Shown here one piece after another: positions 43,467 through 51,359 of a stretch of DNA of 64,000 nt (the first letter of the stretch is position 1; every line of letters begins with the position of its first letter). The notes under the pieces were generated by a model. The model did not search any database and had not been told where the DNA came from. It saw only the letters and a program-made list of their open reading frames with translations. Made by a program: the position numbers and the translations under genes. Source of the DNA: Polyangiaceae bacterium (lineage in GTDB: Bacteria; Myxococcota_A; Polyangia; Polyangiales; Polyangiaceae); the NCBI GenBank assembly GCA_019637295.1, contig JAHBVX010000003.1:434001-498000 (forward strand), read 5' to 3'.

Positions 43467-43596
43467 CTTAGGGATCGCGCAGGGATATGTGAACCGCTTT
43501 GTCGGTCCGGCGCGGGAGCGGCGCGCCGCGCAGGAGCCCTGTGCTCACACGAGCGTGGCTCCCCCGAGCTTCCTCCCTGACCACCTTGGTGCGAGC

Positions 43597-44748
43597 TCAG
43601 CGTAGTGCTGCGATCGCCATGAGCGCGCTATCGATCTCGTCGTCCGTCACGTAGGGCGCGGGTCCGAGGCGCAGCCGGTCCGCGCGGGCATCGACCCAGA
43701 TCCGTTGCCCGCGCAGCGCCGACACCCACTGCCGAGCACGCTCGTCCCGCAGGGTCACGAAGCCGCCCCGCGCGTGATCATCCGTGGGCGTGAGCACCTC
43801 CATCCCGCGGAGCCCGCTCAGGATGCGGCGGGTCTGCCGCAGCGAGGTGGCGCGCAGCCGCGCCACGCTGAAGCCCTGCTCGCGGAACAGCTCGATGACC
43901 CGCGCCGCGCGGTAGTGACTGGCCGGATCGTAGGTGCTGCCCGCGAAGCGATCGCAGGGGCGCTCCCCGTAGCTCACCTCCGCGCCTCGCGGCGCGTCGA
44001 GGCGCGCAAAATCGGAGAACCAGCCCGTGATCACCGGACGAAGCTCCGGCTCCGGCGGCACCCGCAGGAAGCACACCCCCTCCCCCCACTGCGCGTACTT
44101 GTACCCTCCCGCGGTCACGAACACGGGTTCGCTGAAGTCCGCGACGCTGAAGGGCACCACGTTGAACGCGTGATACGCGTCGAGCAAGACCTGCGCACCG
44201 CGCGCCTGCGCCGCGCTGACGGCTCGCGGCAAATCGGCCACGATGGCCGAGGTCTCGAACAAGACCGTGGAGCAGAGCAGCGCCGCGGTGCGCTCGTCCA
44301 CCGCACCCGCGAGGCGCTCGGCTAGGGTGCGCAGCGGCGCCGCGGGCACCCGGACGACCTCGACGCCCTCCTCGGACAGCCGCCGGAGCTGGCGGTCGAG
44401 GCTGTGGAACTCGCCGCTCGTGGTCACCAGGCGGGGCCTGCGCGCCAGGGGGAGCGCGGACAGGAAGCGCACTCCCAGTTCGTGCGTGCTGCTGCCGAGC
44501 GCAATCTCGTCAGGCCGCCCGCCGATGCGCTCGACCACTCCCTGCCGGACGCGGTCCGCGCGCTCGAAGGCGCGCGACCACTTGTCGTCCACGTGCTCGG
44601 CCGCGTCGTCGAAGCTCTCGAGCACCCCCTCCCGCGCGACGTCCGGCCAGGCCTGGTGCGAGTGGCCGGTCAGCAGCACGCGACCGGGGCGCAAGAAGCG
44701 GGCGTAGTGCGGCCGGACCGTCTCGGGATCGAGCGCCGGGGCAGTCAT
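43597..44748 (-). CDS. Kynureninase-like PLP enzyme (aminotransferase class V fold)
   Basis: 383 residues. The PLP-binding lysine lies in VTAGGYKYAQWGEG (Lys217) with LLDAYHAFNVVPFSV (Asp190, His193) upstream, as in kynureninase, which cleaves kynurenine to anthranilate and alanine. No other tryptophan catabolic gene is in the window, so the substrate may differ; many class V enzymes of this type are misassigned. Cytoplasmic. A 130-bp gap without recognisable signals separates it from PPK2 downstream. Confidence 0.8.
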   Translation of the reverse strand: MTAPALDPETVRPHYARFLRPGRVLLTGHSHQAWPDVAREGVLESFDDAAEHVDDKWSRAFERADRVRQGVVERIGGRPDEIALGSSTHELGVRFLSALPLARRPRLVTTSGEFHSLDRQLRRLSEEGVEVVRVPAAPLRTLAERLAGAVDERTAALLCSTVLFETSAIVADLPRAVSAAQARGAQVLLDAYHAFNVVPFSVADFSEPVFVTAGGYKYAQWGEGVCFLRVPPEPELRPVITGWFSDFARLDAPRGAEVSYGERPCDRFAGSTYDPASHYRAARVIELFREQGFSVARLRATSLRQTRRILSGLRGMEVLTPTDDHARGGFVTLRDERARQWVSALRGQRIWVDARADRLRLGPAPYVTDDEIDSALMAIAALR

Positions 44749-44782
44749 GATGGGTCTCTGGCCCGCGGAGGCGGCGCGCGCC

Positions 44783-45343
44783 CTACGAGCCGCCGCACTG
44801 AGAGGAGCAGTTCGTCGTCTGACACTGCTGGATGGCCGTGGCGAGCGTCGCGCCGCCGAGGTGAGCCGAGCAGTTCGTCAGCGCGCACTGCTGCAGGTTC
44901 GGCGCCGTGGAGCAGTTCTGCTGCAGACACTCGACCAGGTTCCGGCAGCTCATGTTGGCTTCGCAGGCGAGCATCTGGCTGCAGCACGCGCCCTTCATGC
45001 AGCTGTCGCAGGCCGCCGGCAGACCGGTGGTGAGGTTGCTGCAGTCCGCGGAGCCGCCGCCGCTGCCACCCGCGGCGCTGCCGCCGGTGCCGCTGCCGCC
45101 GCTGCCGCCGGCGGCGCTGCCGCCGGTGCCGCTGCCTGCCGCGCCGCCGGTGCCTGCGCTGCCCGCGCTGCCCGCGCTGCCCGCGCTGCCACCGCTGCTC
45201 GCGCCGCCGCTGCTCGCTCCCCCGAGGTTGAACCCTCCGCTGCCGGAGCCGCCGTCGGTCGGGAAGTTCGTGTTGTCGCCGTCCCCTCCGCAGCCGACCC
45301 CAAAGAACAGTCCCCCGACCCAGAGCCAGCGCGTGATCCGCAT
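44783..45343 (-). CDS. Lipoprotein with Gly/Ser linker and Cys-rich C-terminal domain
   Basis: 186 residues from the ATG at 45343, which is preceded by GGAGGT at 8 nt; 20 further in-frame residues upstream are not a signal peptide. The lipobox is GVGC (Cys16). A linker of Gly/Ser/Ala triplets spans about 30-95. The last 90 residues carry about a dozen Cys in a helical pattern (CDSCMKGACC, CRNLVECLQQNC), reminiscent of small disulfide-stapled helical bundles found repeatedly in myxobacterial lipoproteins. Function unknown, probably surface exposed. Confidence 0.8.
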   Translation of the reverse strand: MRITRWLWVGGLFFGVGCGGDGDNTNFPTDGGSGSGGFNLGGASSGGASSGGSAGSAGSAGSAGTGGAAGSGTGGSAAGGSGGSGTGGSAAGGSGGGSADCSNLTTGLPAACDSCMKGACCSQMLACEANMSCRNLVECLQQNCSTAPNLQQCALTNCSAHLGGATLATAIQQCQTTNCSSQCGGS

Positions 45344-45351
45344 GTAGTGAA

Positions 45352-45357
45352 ACCTCC
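45352..45357 (-). promoter_or_regulatory. Shine-Dalgarno GGAGGT deciding the lipoprotein start
   Basis: GGAGGT on the minus strand lies 8 nt before the ATG at 45343 and rules out the longer frame that starts at 45403. Confidence 0.75.
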
Positions 45358-45417
45358 AGCTCGGATTGTGCACCCACCGCCGCCCGCCGGCCAGCCAAAA
45401 CACGGGCCCCGCCGAGC

Positions 45418-46284
45418 TCAGACCTGCAGCGCAGAACAGAGCGCGCGCAGCTGTCCTCCAACTCGCACGAACCGTTCGTTGGGCTCCACTGCCAGGGACT
45501 GGCGCACCCAGTCGTCCACCGCAGGGGGCAATTCGGGGCGAAAAGCGCGCAGGCTCGGGCGCGGATCTCGCGTCACCGCGCGCATCAGCTGGAACGCGTC
45601 GTCGCCGACGAAGGGCGGCCTACCCGCGAGACAGCGGAACACGATCGCACCGAACCCGTACACGTCGATGCGCTGATCGAGCCGGGCTGGATCCCCGAGC
45701 CAGGCCTCCGGCGCCACGTAGCTCGGAGAGCCGGCCACGGTCCCCTGCAGGGTCACCCCGCGCAGGTGAACGAACTTGGCGAAGCCGAAGTCCAGCAAGC
45801 GCACGCCGCCGCCGTGCGCCGCGTCGATCACGAAGATGTTCGAGGGCTTCAGATCCCGGTGCACGATGCCGCGCTCGTGGGCCACGTCCAAGGTCGCCGC
45901 GATGGGGTCGAGGATCTGCACCACCTCTGCTGCGCTCATGCGCTGCTCCCGAGCCTCGAGCGCGCGCAAGCGATCTTCGAGCTCTTCGCCGTGTAAGAGC
46001 TCCATCACCAGCGCCATGCAGCCATCGTCGGTGAAGCACTGATCGAGGGCGCGAACGGCGTGGGTGCGCATGAGGGTCGTCATCGCGCGTGCCTCGCGGA
46101 ACATCCGCTCGACGAACGCTTCGTCCCGTTGGCTGGCGTCATAGAGTACCTTGATCGCCACGCCGTCGCCGTCCCGCAGGTCGCGGGCGCGATAGACGGC
46201 GCTCTGCCCGCCGCGGGCGATCAGCGCCTCCAGCCGGTAGCGCCGGCCGAGCACCTCCCCGCTGCGGTCACGCAGCGTCCTCAC
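45418..46284 (-). CDS. Soluble eukaryotic-like Ser/Thr protein kinase
   Basis: 288 residues, GTG start overlapping the upstream small ORF. All main kinase elements are present: Gly-rich loop IARGGQSAVY (22-31), Lys45 in VAIKVL, Glu64 in FREA, catalytic HRDLKPSN (142-149), DFG (165-167) and APE (191-193). The protein is only a kinase domain, with no membrane helix or sensory module, so its input must come from a partner. Myxobacteria encode many such Hanks-type kinases. It lies third in an operon after an FAD oxidoreductase and an 80-residue protein. Confidence 0.93.
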   Translation of the reverse strand: MRTLRDRSGEVLGRRYRLEALIARGGQSAVYRARDLRDGDGVAIKVLYDASQRDEAFVERMFREARAMTTLMRTHAVRALDQCFTDDGCMALVMELLHGEELEDRLRALEAREQRMSAAEVVQILDPIAATLDVAHERGIVHRDLKPSNIFVIDAAHGGGVRLLDFGFAKFVHLRGVTLQGTVAGSPSYVAPEAWLGDPARLDQRIDVYGFGAIVFRCLAGRPPFVGDDAFQLMRAVTRDPRPSLRAFRPELPPAVDDWVRQSLAVEPNERFVRVGGQLRALCSALQV

Positions 46285-46523
46285 CGGGCGTCGACCTCAT
46301 CCGCCCCGAGCGCGCGCTTCGGCCGAAAGCTGCGCTCGACGGCGAGGAAGCTGGCCTGCGGTACGCGACAGAAGGCCGCCGCGTGGCCCTCGCCTTCGCT
46401 GCGCACACCGACCGCGTCGTGCTCGATGCCCAGCTCGCCGAGGCGCGCCGCGAGGTGTCGCTCGAAGTGGCGGGCGGTAGCGTCCGCCGCGTCGCCAAAG
46501 AAATCCCAGAAGTAGTAGCGCAT
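46281..46523 (-). CDS. Small conserved-looking protein of unknown function
   Basis: 80 residues. It begins MRYYFWDFFGDAADATARHF and has a compact alpha/beta look, with one Cys and a GEGHAAAFCRVP strand pair, ending in FRPKR. It starts 5 nt after the FAD oxidoreductase and its stop overlaps the kinase start, so all three are co-translated. I do not recognise the family. Its codon pattern (third-position GC) fits a real gene. Confidence 0.7.
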   Translation of the reverse strand: MRYYFWDFFGDAADATARHFERHLAARLGELGIEHDAVGVRSEGEGHAAAFCRVPQASFLAVERSFRPKRALGADEVDAR

Positions 46524-46528
46524 CGCGC

Positions 46529-47773
46529 TCAGGGTGACGCTCCATCGCGCCGCCGGCTGGCGCCGTATACCGCTTTGAAGGCGAGCAGTCGCAGGCGCAC
46601 CAGACCGGGCTCGAACACGTCCCCGGACAGCAGCGACGTGACGGCTTGCTCCATCTTGAGCAGGTTGTTCGGACGGGCGAACAGGCGACCCATGGTCGGC
46701 TCCATGAAGCGACAGATGAACCAGGAGAACTCCTCGAGCCCCTTGTTCACCTCCTTGGCGTAGGCCGCCTGCAGCGCTGCCTCGCGCTCGGGGCGATGCA
46801 GGACGTCGTGGACGAGCTCGGCCGCCCGCTCGGCGCTGCGCATGGCGAGATACACGCCGCTGGAGAAGACCGGATCGATGAAGGCGTGGGCGTCTCCGAC
46901 CATCAGCCAGCGCGGACCCGTCATGGCGCGTGAGCGATACGAGTAGTTGCCGGTCAGCCGTGCGGGGCCGACTTGGCTGGCGGAGGCGAGACGACGCGCC
47001 ACCGCCGGCAGCCCCGCGAGCAGCTCGGCGAGCGCCTCCGTCTCGCGCCCGCGCACGCCCTCGAGCCGCTCCGGGCGACAGACCGCGCCGATGCTGGTGA
47101 TGTCCTCTCGCAGCGGGATGAGCCAGACCCAGCCGTCATCGAAGCGCACGATGCTGATGTTGCCCGCTTCGTCGCCCTGACGCCGCGCGACGCCGGAGAA
47201 GTGAGCGAACAGCGCCGCGCTGCGGTGGGAGGGGTGGTTCTCCTTCAGCCTCAGTTTGTTGCCGAGGAACGTGTCGCGACCGCTGGCGTCGATCAAGTAG
47301 CGGGCGCTGAGCGTCTGGTCCTCGCCGGACTCACCCCGCACCGTCACCCGCACCTCGCTGTCGTCGAGCTGCACGTCCCGCGCGGTGACCCCTTCGCGTG
47401 CGTCCGCGCCGGCCCGAGCCGCGTTCTGGAACAACAGCTGATCGAGCTCGGCGCGTTTGACCTGGAACGCATAGCGATACTCGCCGCGCAGGGCTCGCGC
47501 GAACGCGTACGTGGTGTGACCCGCGTCGGTCGCATCGGCGAAGTCGGCGCCCGGCTTCTCGACGCCGATGGCCGCGACCTGCTCGAGCACACCCAGCCGC
47601 GCGAAGATCGGCAGGTTCATCGGCAGCAGGGACTCGCCGATGTGAAAACGCGGGTGCCGGTCCTTCTCGAGCAAGACGACCCGGCGACCCGCGCGCGCGA
47701 GCAGCGCGGCGGCGGTGGACCCCGCAGGCCCGCCCCCGAGGACGATGAGGTCGCAGCGAGTCGCCTTCGACAC
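46529..47773 (-). CDS. FAD-dependent oxidoreductase, flavin-halogenase-like
   Basis: 414 residues, GTG start. FAD motifs: LGGGPAGS (12-19), acidic end of the second strand (LLEKD), and GDAHAFIDPVFSSG. It also carries features of flavin-dependent halogenases: HIGESLLP, then Lys73 in VEKPGADF at the position of the halogenase lysine, and WVWLIP (215-220), matching WxWxIP. The geranylgeranyl-reductase-like branch of the same superfamily is the main alternative. The substrate is unknown and no NRPS/PKS genes are nearby. TAGGGT lies exactly 6 nt upstream of the GTG. Confidence 0.82.
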   Translation of the reverse strand: MSKATRCDLIVLGGGPAGSTAAALLARAGRRVVLLEKDRHPRFHIGESLLPMNLPIFARLGVLEQVAAIGVEKPGADFADATDAGHTTYAFARALRGEYRYAFQVKRAELDQLLFQNAARAGADAREGVTARDVQLDDSEVRVTVRGESGEDQTLSARYLIDASGRDTFLGNKLRLKENHPSHRSAALFAHFSGVARRQGDEAGNISIVRFDDGWVWLIPLREDITSIGAVCRPERLEGVRGRETEALAELLAGLPAVARRLASASQVGPARLTGNYSYRSRAMTGPRWLMVGDAHAFIDPVFSSGVYLAMRSAERAAELVHDVLHRPEREAALQAAYAKEVNKGLEEFSWFICRFMEPTMGRLFARPNNLLKMEQAVTSLLSGDVFEPGLVRLRLLAFKAVYGASRRRDGASP

Positions 47774-47779
47774 GTGTCA

Positions 47780-47785
47780 ACCCTA
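47780..47785 (-). promoter_or_regulatory. TAGGGT hexamer, candidate -10 of a leaderless mRNA
   Basis: On the minus strand TAGGGT is followed by 6 nt and then the GTG start at 47773. No Shine-Dalgarno sequence. Sixth example of the same geometry. Confidence 0.45.
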
Positions 47786-47850
47786 GGGCAACGGCGTGGA
47801 TTCGAAAAGGCGGACTGGGCGATCCGACGCGGGTGCGCGCGGCCCCCGTC

Positions 47851-47884
47851 GCGGCGGCGCAGCCCGCGAGGGGCGCGCCGCCGC
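47851..47884 (-). terminator. GC-rich hairpin after the GSA-repeat lipoprotein
   Basis: A perfect 10-bp stem (47851-47860 with 47875-47884) closes a 14-nt loop, 9 nt past the stop of the lipoprotein gene at 47894. No clear T-run follows, so it may act with Rho or only stabilise the 3' end. Confidence 0.45.
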
Positions 47885-47893
47885 TCGTCTCGG

Positions 47894-48388
47894 TCAGCTC
47901 CAGCTGCAGCCGGGCTTCAGCCCGCAGCTGACCGAGGTGGTCGCGGTGGAGCATGCCGACGCCGTGCCGGAGCACGTTCCTGCGCCGGGCGTACAGCCCG
48001 CTTGGGCGCACTGACCGACGTTCAGCTGGCTGCAGGGCGTGGGGGTGCCGGTGCAGCCGGAAGCGCTCGAGCCACCTGCGCCCGCCGAGCCTGCGGACCC
48101 CGCGGACCCCGCGGACCCGGCGGAGCCGGCGGAGCCTGCCGAGCCGGCCGACCCGGCCGACCCGGCCGAACCAGCTGACCCGGCGGAGCCGGCCGAGCCG
48201 GAGGAGCCTGCCGAGCCACCCGAACCACCCGAACCACCCGAACCACCCGAACCACCCGAACCGCCGGACGCGCCGCCCGAGCCCGCCGTGCCGCCGGACC
48301 CGCCGTTGTCGTCGTCGTCCGAGCACCCCGACAGACTCAAGGTCAACCCTACGGCCATGACGCAGCCCAAAAACAAGGATCGATGCAT
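47894..48388 (-). CDS. Lipoprotein with long (GGS)n/(GSA)n linker and Cys-rich tail
   Basis: 164 residues from the ATG at 48388 (GGGAGA 8-9 nt upstream). The lipobox is LSGC (Cys22 or so), followed by an acidic SDDDD. Residues about 28-95 are pure Gly/Ser/Ala: first GGS triplets, then about 13 GSA triplets. The tail of 60 or so residues has 8 Cys (CTGTPTPC, CAQAGC, CSGTASAC, CGLKPGC) in C-x5/6-C pairs. Probably a surface-tethered disulfide module on a flexible stalk; function unknown. Confidence 0.8.
   Translation of the reverse strand: MHRSLFLGCVMAVGLTLSLSGCSDDDDNGGSGGTAGSGGASGGSGGSGGSGGSGGSGGSAGSSGSAGSAGSAGSAGSAGSAGSAGSAGSAGSAGSAGSAGSAGAGGSSASGCTGTPTPCSQLNVGQCAQAGCTPGAGTCSGTASACSTATTSVSCGLKPGCSWS
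48077..48290 (-). repeat. In-frame 9-bp tandem repeats, (GSA)n and (GGS)n stalk
   Basis: The plus strand runs in 9-bp units such as gacccggcc/gagccggcg and then gaaccaccc. They encode Gly-Ser-Ala and Gly-Gly-Ser triplets in the minus-strand lipoprotein. Near-identical neighbouring units suggest copy-number change by slippage. Confidence 0.8.
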
Positions 48389-48419
48389 TTGGAAATCTCC
48401 CAGCAAGAAGCCAGCGATC

Positions 48420-48449
48420 AGCGTAGCAGCGCCGCGCTAGTGAGTCCAA
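48420..48449 (-). promoter_or_regulatory. Sigma-70-like promoter, TTGGAC-18-TACGCT
   Basis: On the minus strand a TTGGAC -35 (48449-48444) is followed after 18 bp by a TACGCT -10 (48425-48420). It would give a 5' leader of about 25 nt with a Shine-Dalgarno sequence for the lipoprotein at 48388. Unlike the leaderless cases, spacing and leader are conventional. Confidence 0.4.
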
Positions 48450-48471
48450 ATCCGGCGGCTAGAATGAAGGC

Positions 48472-48503
48472 GCCCCCTCCCTCTCGCTCGAGAAGGAGGG
48501 GGC
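48472..48503 (-). terminator. Strong hairpin terminating the dcw/ftsZ transcript
   Basis: GCCCCCTCC (48472-48480) pairs perfectly with GGAGGGGGC (48495-48503), and the inner TCTCG/CGAGA arms pair as well with one mismatch between. The result is a near-complete 32-bp palindrome. It begins 36 nt past the ftsZ stop in the direction of transcription and is followed by GCCTTCATT, a weak T-rich end. Confidence 0.65.
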
Positions 48504-48539
48504 CGGGTCCCATACCGCAGGACTCGTAGGATCTCGGGC

Positions 48540-49808
48540 TCAGCCGCCGCCGCGACGCTGGAACGCGGGCGTGTCCCAGTCGTCGTGATCGAGGCCCGCC
48601 GGGAAGGTGATGCGCTCTCGCACCGGAACGCCGGCGCTCTGGGCGCCCGCCTGCAGGCTCGCCGCGATTGCCGCGGAGCGACGCGACGGAGCCAGCGCTA
48701 GCGCCGGTTCGCTGCGGCTGGTCGCCGGCGCGCGGGAGGGCGGGCTGCTGCCAAAGCCCTCGCGCAGCGAGTCACGGCGCTGCAGCGCCGCCAGCGGCCG
48801 GGGCGCCTCGCGCTGGACCTCGACGTGGATGTCTTCCTCGACGCGGTCGAAGCCGGTGGCGATGACCGTGACCTTGATGGCCTCGCCCATGGTCTCGTCG
48901 ATGCTGGCGCCGAAGATGATGTTGGCGTCCTCGTGGGCCTGCTCCTGAATCAGGGTGGCGGCCTCCTGGATCTCGCGCATCTTCATGTCCGGCCCGCCCA
49001 CCACGTTGATGAGCACGCCGGTGGCGCCATCCACGCTGATGTTGTCGAGCAGCGGGCTCATGATGGCGTGCTCGGCGGCGAGCCGCGCGCGGCCTTCGCC
49101 CTTGGCGCAGCCCGTGCCCATCAGGGCGCGTCCCATGTTGCTCATGACGGTGCGCACGTCCGCGAAGTCGACGTTCACGATGCCGTCGAGGGTGATCAGA
49201 TCGCTGATGCCCTTGACCGCCTGGAACAGGACCTCATCCGCCTTGCGGAAGGCCTCCATGAAGGTCAGCTCGTCGTCGGCGAGGTTGAGCAGCTTCTCGT
49301 TGGGGATGGTGATCAGCGTGTCCACGTGCTCGCCGAGGCCGCTGAGCCCCATGTCCGCCTGCTTGGAGCGCTTGCGTCCCTCGAACAGGAAGGGCTTGGT
49401 CACTACGCCCACGGTGAGCGCACCCTCTTCGCGAGCGAGCTGCGCGATGACCGGCGCAGCTCCGGTTCCCGTTCCGCCGCCCATGCCGGCGGTGACGAAC
49501 ACCATGTCCGCTCCGGCGATGGCCTCCTTGATGCGCTGCACGTCCTCGAGCGCGGCCTTGCGCCCCCGCTCGGGATCCGCGCCCGCGCCCAGCCCGCGCG
49601 TGAGGTTCTGACCGATCGGGATCTTGATCGGCGCCAGGTTGCCGTTCAGCGCCTGAGCGTCCGTGTTCACGCTGATGAACTCCACGCCCTCCAGCCCGAA
49701 GTGGATCATCGTGTTCACGGCGTTGCCGCCGGATCCGCCAACGCCCACGACCTTGATCTTGGCCTGATAGGCCTGTGACTCGTCGGCGAATTCGATTGAG
49801 AAACTCAT
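48540..49808 (-). CDS. ftsZ: Cell division protein FtsZ
   Basis: 422 residues; GGGAGGAA lies about 10 nt before the ATG. The GTP-binding signature GGGTGTG (in [12 protein letters not shown]) and the T7 loop [13 protein letters not shown] are intact. The tubulin-like core ends near residue 320. A variable linker and the C-terminal peptide [10 protein letters not shown] follow, which should bind FtsA. FtsZ assembles the division ring on the cytoplasmic face. It is last in the dcw operon, 155 bp after ftsA, a gap where a separate promoter is plausible but no convincing -10/-35 was seen. Confidence 0.98.
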   Translation of the reverse strand: MSFSIEFADESQAYQAKIKVVGVGGSGGNAVNTMIHFGLEGVEFISVNTDAQALNGNLAPIKIPIGQNLTRGLGAGADPERGRKAALEDVQRIKEAIAGADMVFVTAGMGGGTGTGAAPVIAQLAREEGALTVGVVTKPFLFEGRKRSKQADMGLSGLGEHVDTLITIPNEKLLNLADDELTFMEAFRKADEVLFQAVKGISDLITLDGIVNVDFADVRTVMSNMGRALMGTGCAKGEGRARLAAEHAIMSPLLDNISVDGATGVLINVVGGPDMKMREIQEAATLIQEQAHEDANIIFGASIDETMGEAIKVTVIATGFDRVEEDIHVEVQREAPRPLAALQRRDSLREGFGSSPPSRAPATSRSEPALALAPSRRSAAIAASLQAGAQSAGVPVRERITFPAGLDHDDWDTPAFQRRGGG

Positions 49809-49963
49809 TGTGCGTCCCTTCCTCCCGTTAACCCGAGAGTGCTCATCGCGTGCTCGGTTGCCTTCGTCGACCCAGGGTCTGCCTTCCCTTGGGCGGGTCG
49901 CTGTGGGGCGTTGATCTGTCTGTGAACTGTCGCTTCGTCCTGCTCGTTACCTCGGTAGCCAGC

Positions 49964-51223
49964 TCAGAATGCAGCTCTGAACCAGCTCCAGAATCCGCTC
50001 TTGTTGACCGACACGTCGGCGTCGGTCACCGGCGCCACCACCACCCGGGCGTCGCCGCGCGAGTAGGCCTCTGCCAGGTGCTGCGCGCCGTAGCGCACGA
50101 GCCCCACGCCGGTGGCGTGCTGCGGGCCCTGCACCAGCTGCACGATGCCCCGCACGCCGACCGGGAACCCGAGCCTCACGGGCATGCCCAAGATCTCCTC
50201 GGCGCACTCGATCATGCCCTCCATCAGCGCGGCGCCCCCGGTCAACACGCAGCCGGAGCTGACCTGCTCGAGCAGGCCCGTCTCCTCGATGCGCCGGCGC
50301 GCCTCGCTGAAGATCTCTTCCACGCGGGGCTCGATGATGTCGCTCAGCAAGCGGCGAGCCACGCGGCGGGGCGCGTGTCCGCCCACCCCGGGCACCTCGA
50401 TCTCCTCGTCGTCGGCGATCATGCGACCGAGCGCGCAGCCATACATGCGCTTGAGGCGCTCTGCCTCCGCCACGGGCGTGCGCAGGCCGGCGGCCACGTC
50501 GCTGGTGATGTTGTTGCCGCCCGCCGGGATCACGCTGGTGTGCGCGATGCCGCCGTCGGCGTAGAGCATCAGGTCCGTGGTGCCGCCGCCGATGTCGATC
50601 ACCGCGACGCCGATCTCCTTCTCGTCGTCCGAGAGCACCGCGCCGGCGCTGGCCAGCGGCTCGAGCACCACGTCCGCCACCGATAGACCACAGCGCTCCA
50701 CGCATCGGATCACGTTCTGGACGCAGCTCGTGGCTGCCGTCACCAGGTTGACGCGAGCCTGCAGGCGCACGCCGCTCATGCCGATCGGATCCCGAATGCC
50801 ATCCTGGTTGTCGACGACGTACTCGCGCGGCAGCGCGTGCAGGATCATGCGGTCCGCGTCCACCGGGATGGCGCGCGCGCCTTCGAGCACGCGCTCCAGA
50901 TCCGCGCGCGTCACCTCCCGGCCGCTGACGGCGCACACGCCGTCGCTGGGCAAGCTGCGGATGTGACTGCCGGCGACCCCCACGTACACGGTGCGGATCT
51001 CGACGCCGGCCATGGTCTGCGCGGAGTCGATGGCTTCGCGAATGCTGCGCACCGTCCAGTCGATGTTGCTGACGACGCCCTTCTTGAGTCCCCGGCAGGG
51101 CACCAGCCCTACCCCGAGGATGGTGATGCCATCGGCGTCGACCTCACCCACGACGGCGCTCACCTTGGTGGTGCCGAGGTCGAGTCCGACGACGATTTCG
51201 GGGGTGGTGAGCGAGTGGGTCAT
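49964..51223 (-). CDS. ftsA: Cell division protein FtsA
   Basis: 419 residues. Actin-fold ATPase motifs are present: GLDLGTTKVSAVVGE near the N-terminus, IDIGGGTTDLMLY and LTGGAALMEGM. The SHS2/1C insertion is present, and the C-terminus ends in an amphipathic helix (SGFWSWFRAAF) for membrane binding. FtsA tethers FtsZ to the inner membrane. Its ATG overlaps the stop of a possible 40-residue ORF (ATGA), and it has no strong Shine-Dalgarno sequence of its own. Confidence 0.97.
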   Translation of the reverse strand: MTHSLTTPEIVVGLDLGTTKVSAVVGEVDADGITILGVGLVPCRGLKKGVVSNIDWTVRSIREAIDSAQTMAGVEIRTVYVGVAGSHIRSLPSDGVCAVSGREVTRADLERVLEGARAIPVDADRMILHALPREYVVDNQDGIRDPIGMSGVRLQARVNLVTAATSCVQNVIRCVERCGLSVADVVLEPLASAGAVLSDDEKEIGVAVIDIGGGTTDLMLYADGGIAHTSVIPAGGNNITSDVAAGLRTPVAEAERLKRMYGCALGRMIADDEEIEVPGVGGHAPRRVARRLLSDIIEPRVEEIFSEARRRIEETGLLEQVSSGCVLTGGAALMEGMIECAEEILGMPVRLGFPVGVRGIVQLVQGPQHATGVGLVRYGAQHLAEAYSRGDARVVVAPVTDADVSVNKSGFWSWFRAAF

Positions 51224-51342
51224 GGAGCGCTGTTTCCGGGCTGACGGGGGCGGAGGATTGCGGTGATTGGGCTAGGGCCGACGCTGCCATGCGCCCGATC
51301 CCGGGGCCAAATTTTCACCTGAGTTTTCCAGGGCATCGACAT
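51220..51342 (-). CDS. Possible 40-aa ORF between ftsQ and ftsA
   Basis: In the 136-bp ftsQ-ftsA gap an ATG at 51342, 17 nt after the ftsQ stop and behind an AGGTGG, opens a 40-codon frame. It ends with TGA overlapping the ftsA start (ATGA). The product starts MSMPWKTQVKIWPR and is basic. It may be a leader peptide coupling ftsA translation to ftsQ, or chance. Confidence 0.3.
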   Translation of the reverse strand: MSMPWKTQVKIWPRDRAHGSVGPSPITAILRPRQPGNSAP

Positions 51343-51359
51343 GGTCCGCTGTCCCACCT

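Noticed and set aside
43467-43596. Small RNA or promoter in the 130-bp gap before PPK2
   Set aside because: No clear -10/-35, hairpin with T-run or conserved-looking structure could be seen.
48077-48290. Possible CRISPR or satellite array
   Set aside because: The 9-bp units encode Gly/Ser/Ala triplets in frame; there are no spacers and no cas genes.
47894-48290. Collagen-like domain
   Set aside because: The Gly-Ser-Ala triplets contain no proline, so a collagen triple helix is unlikely.
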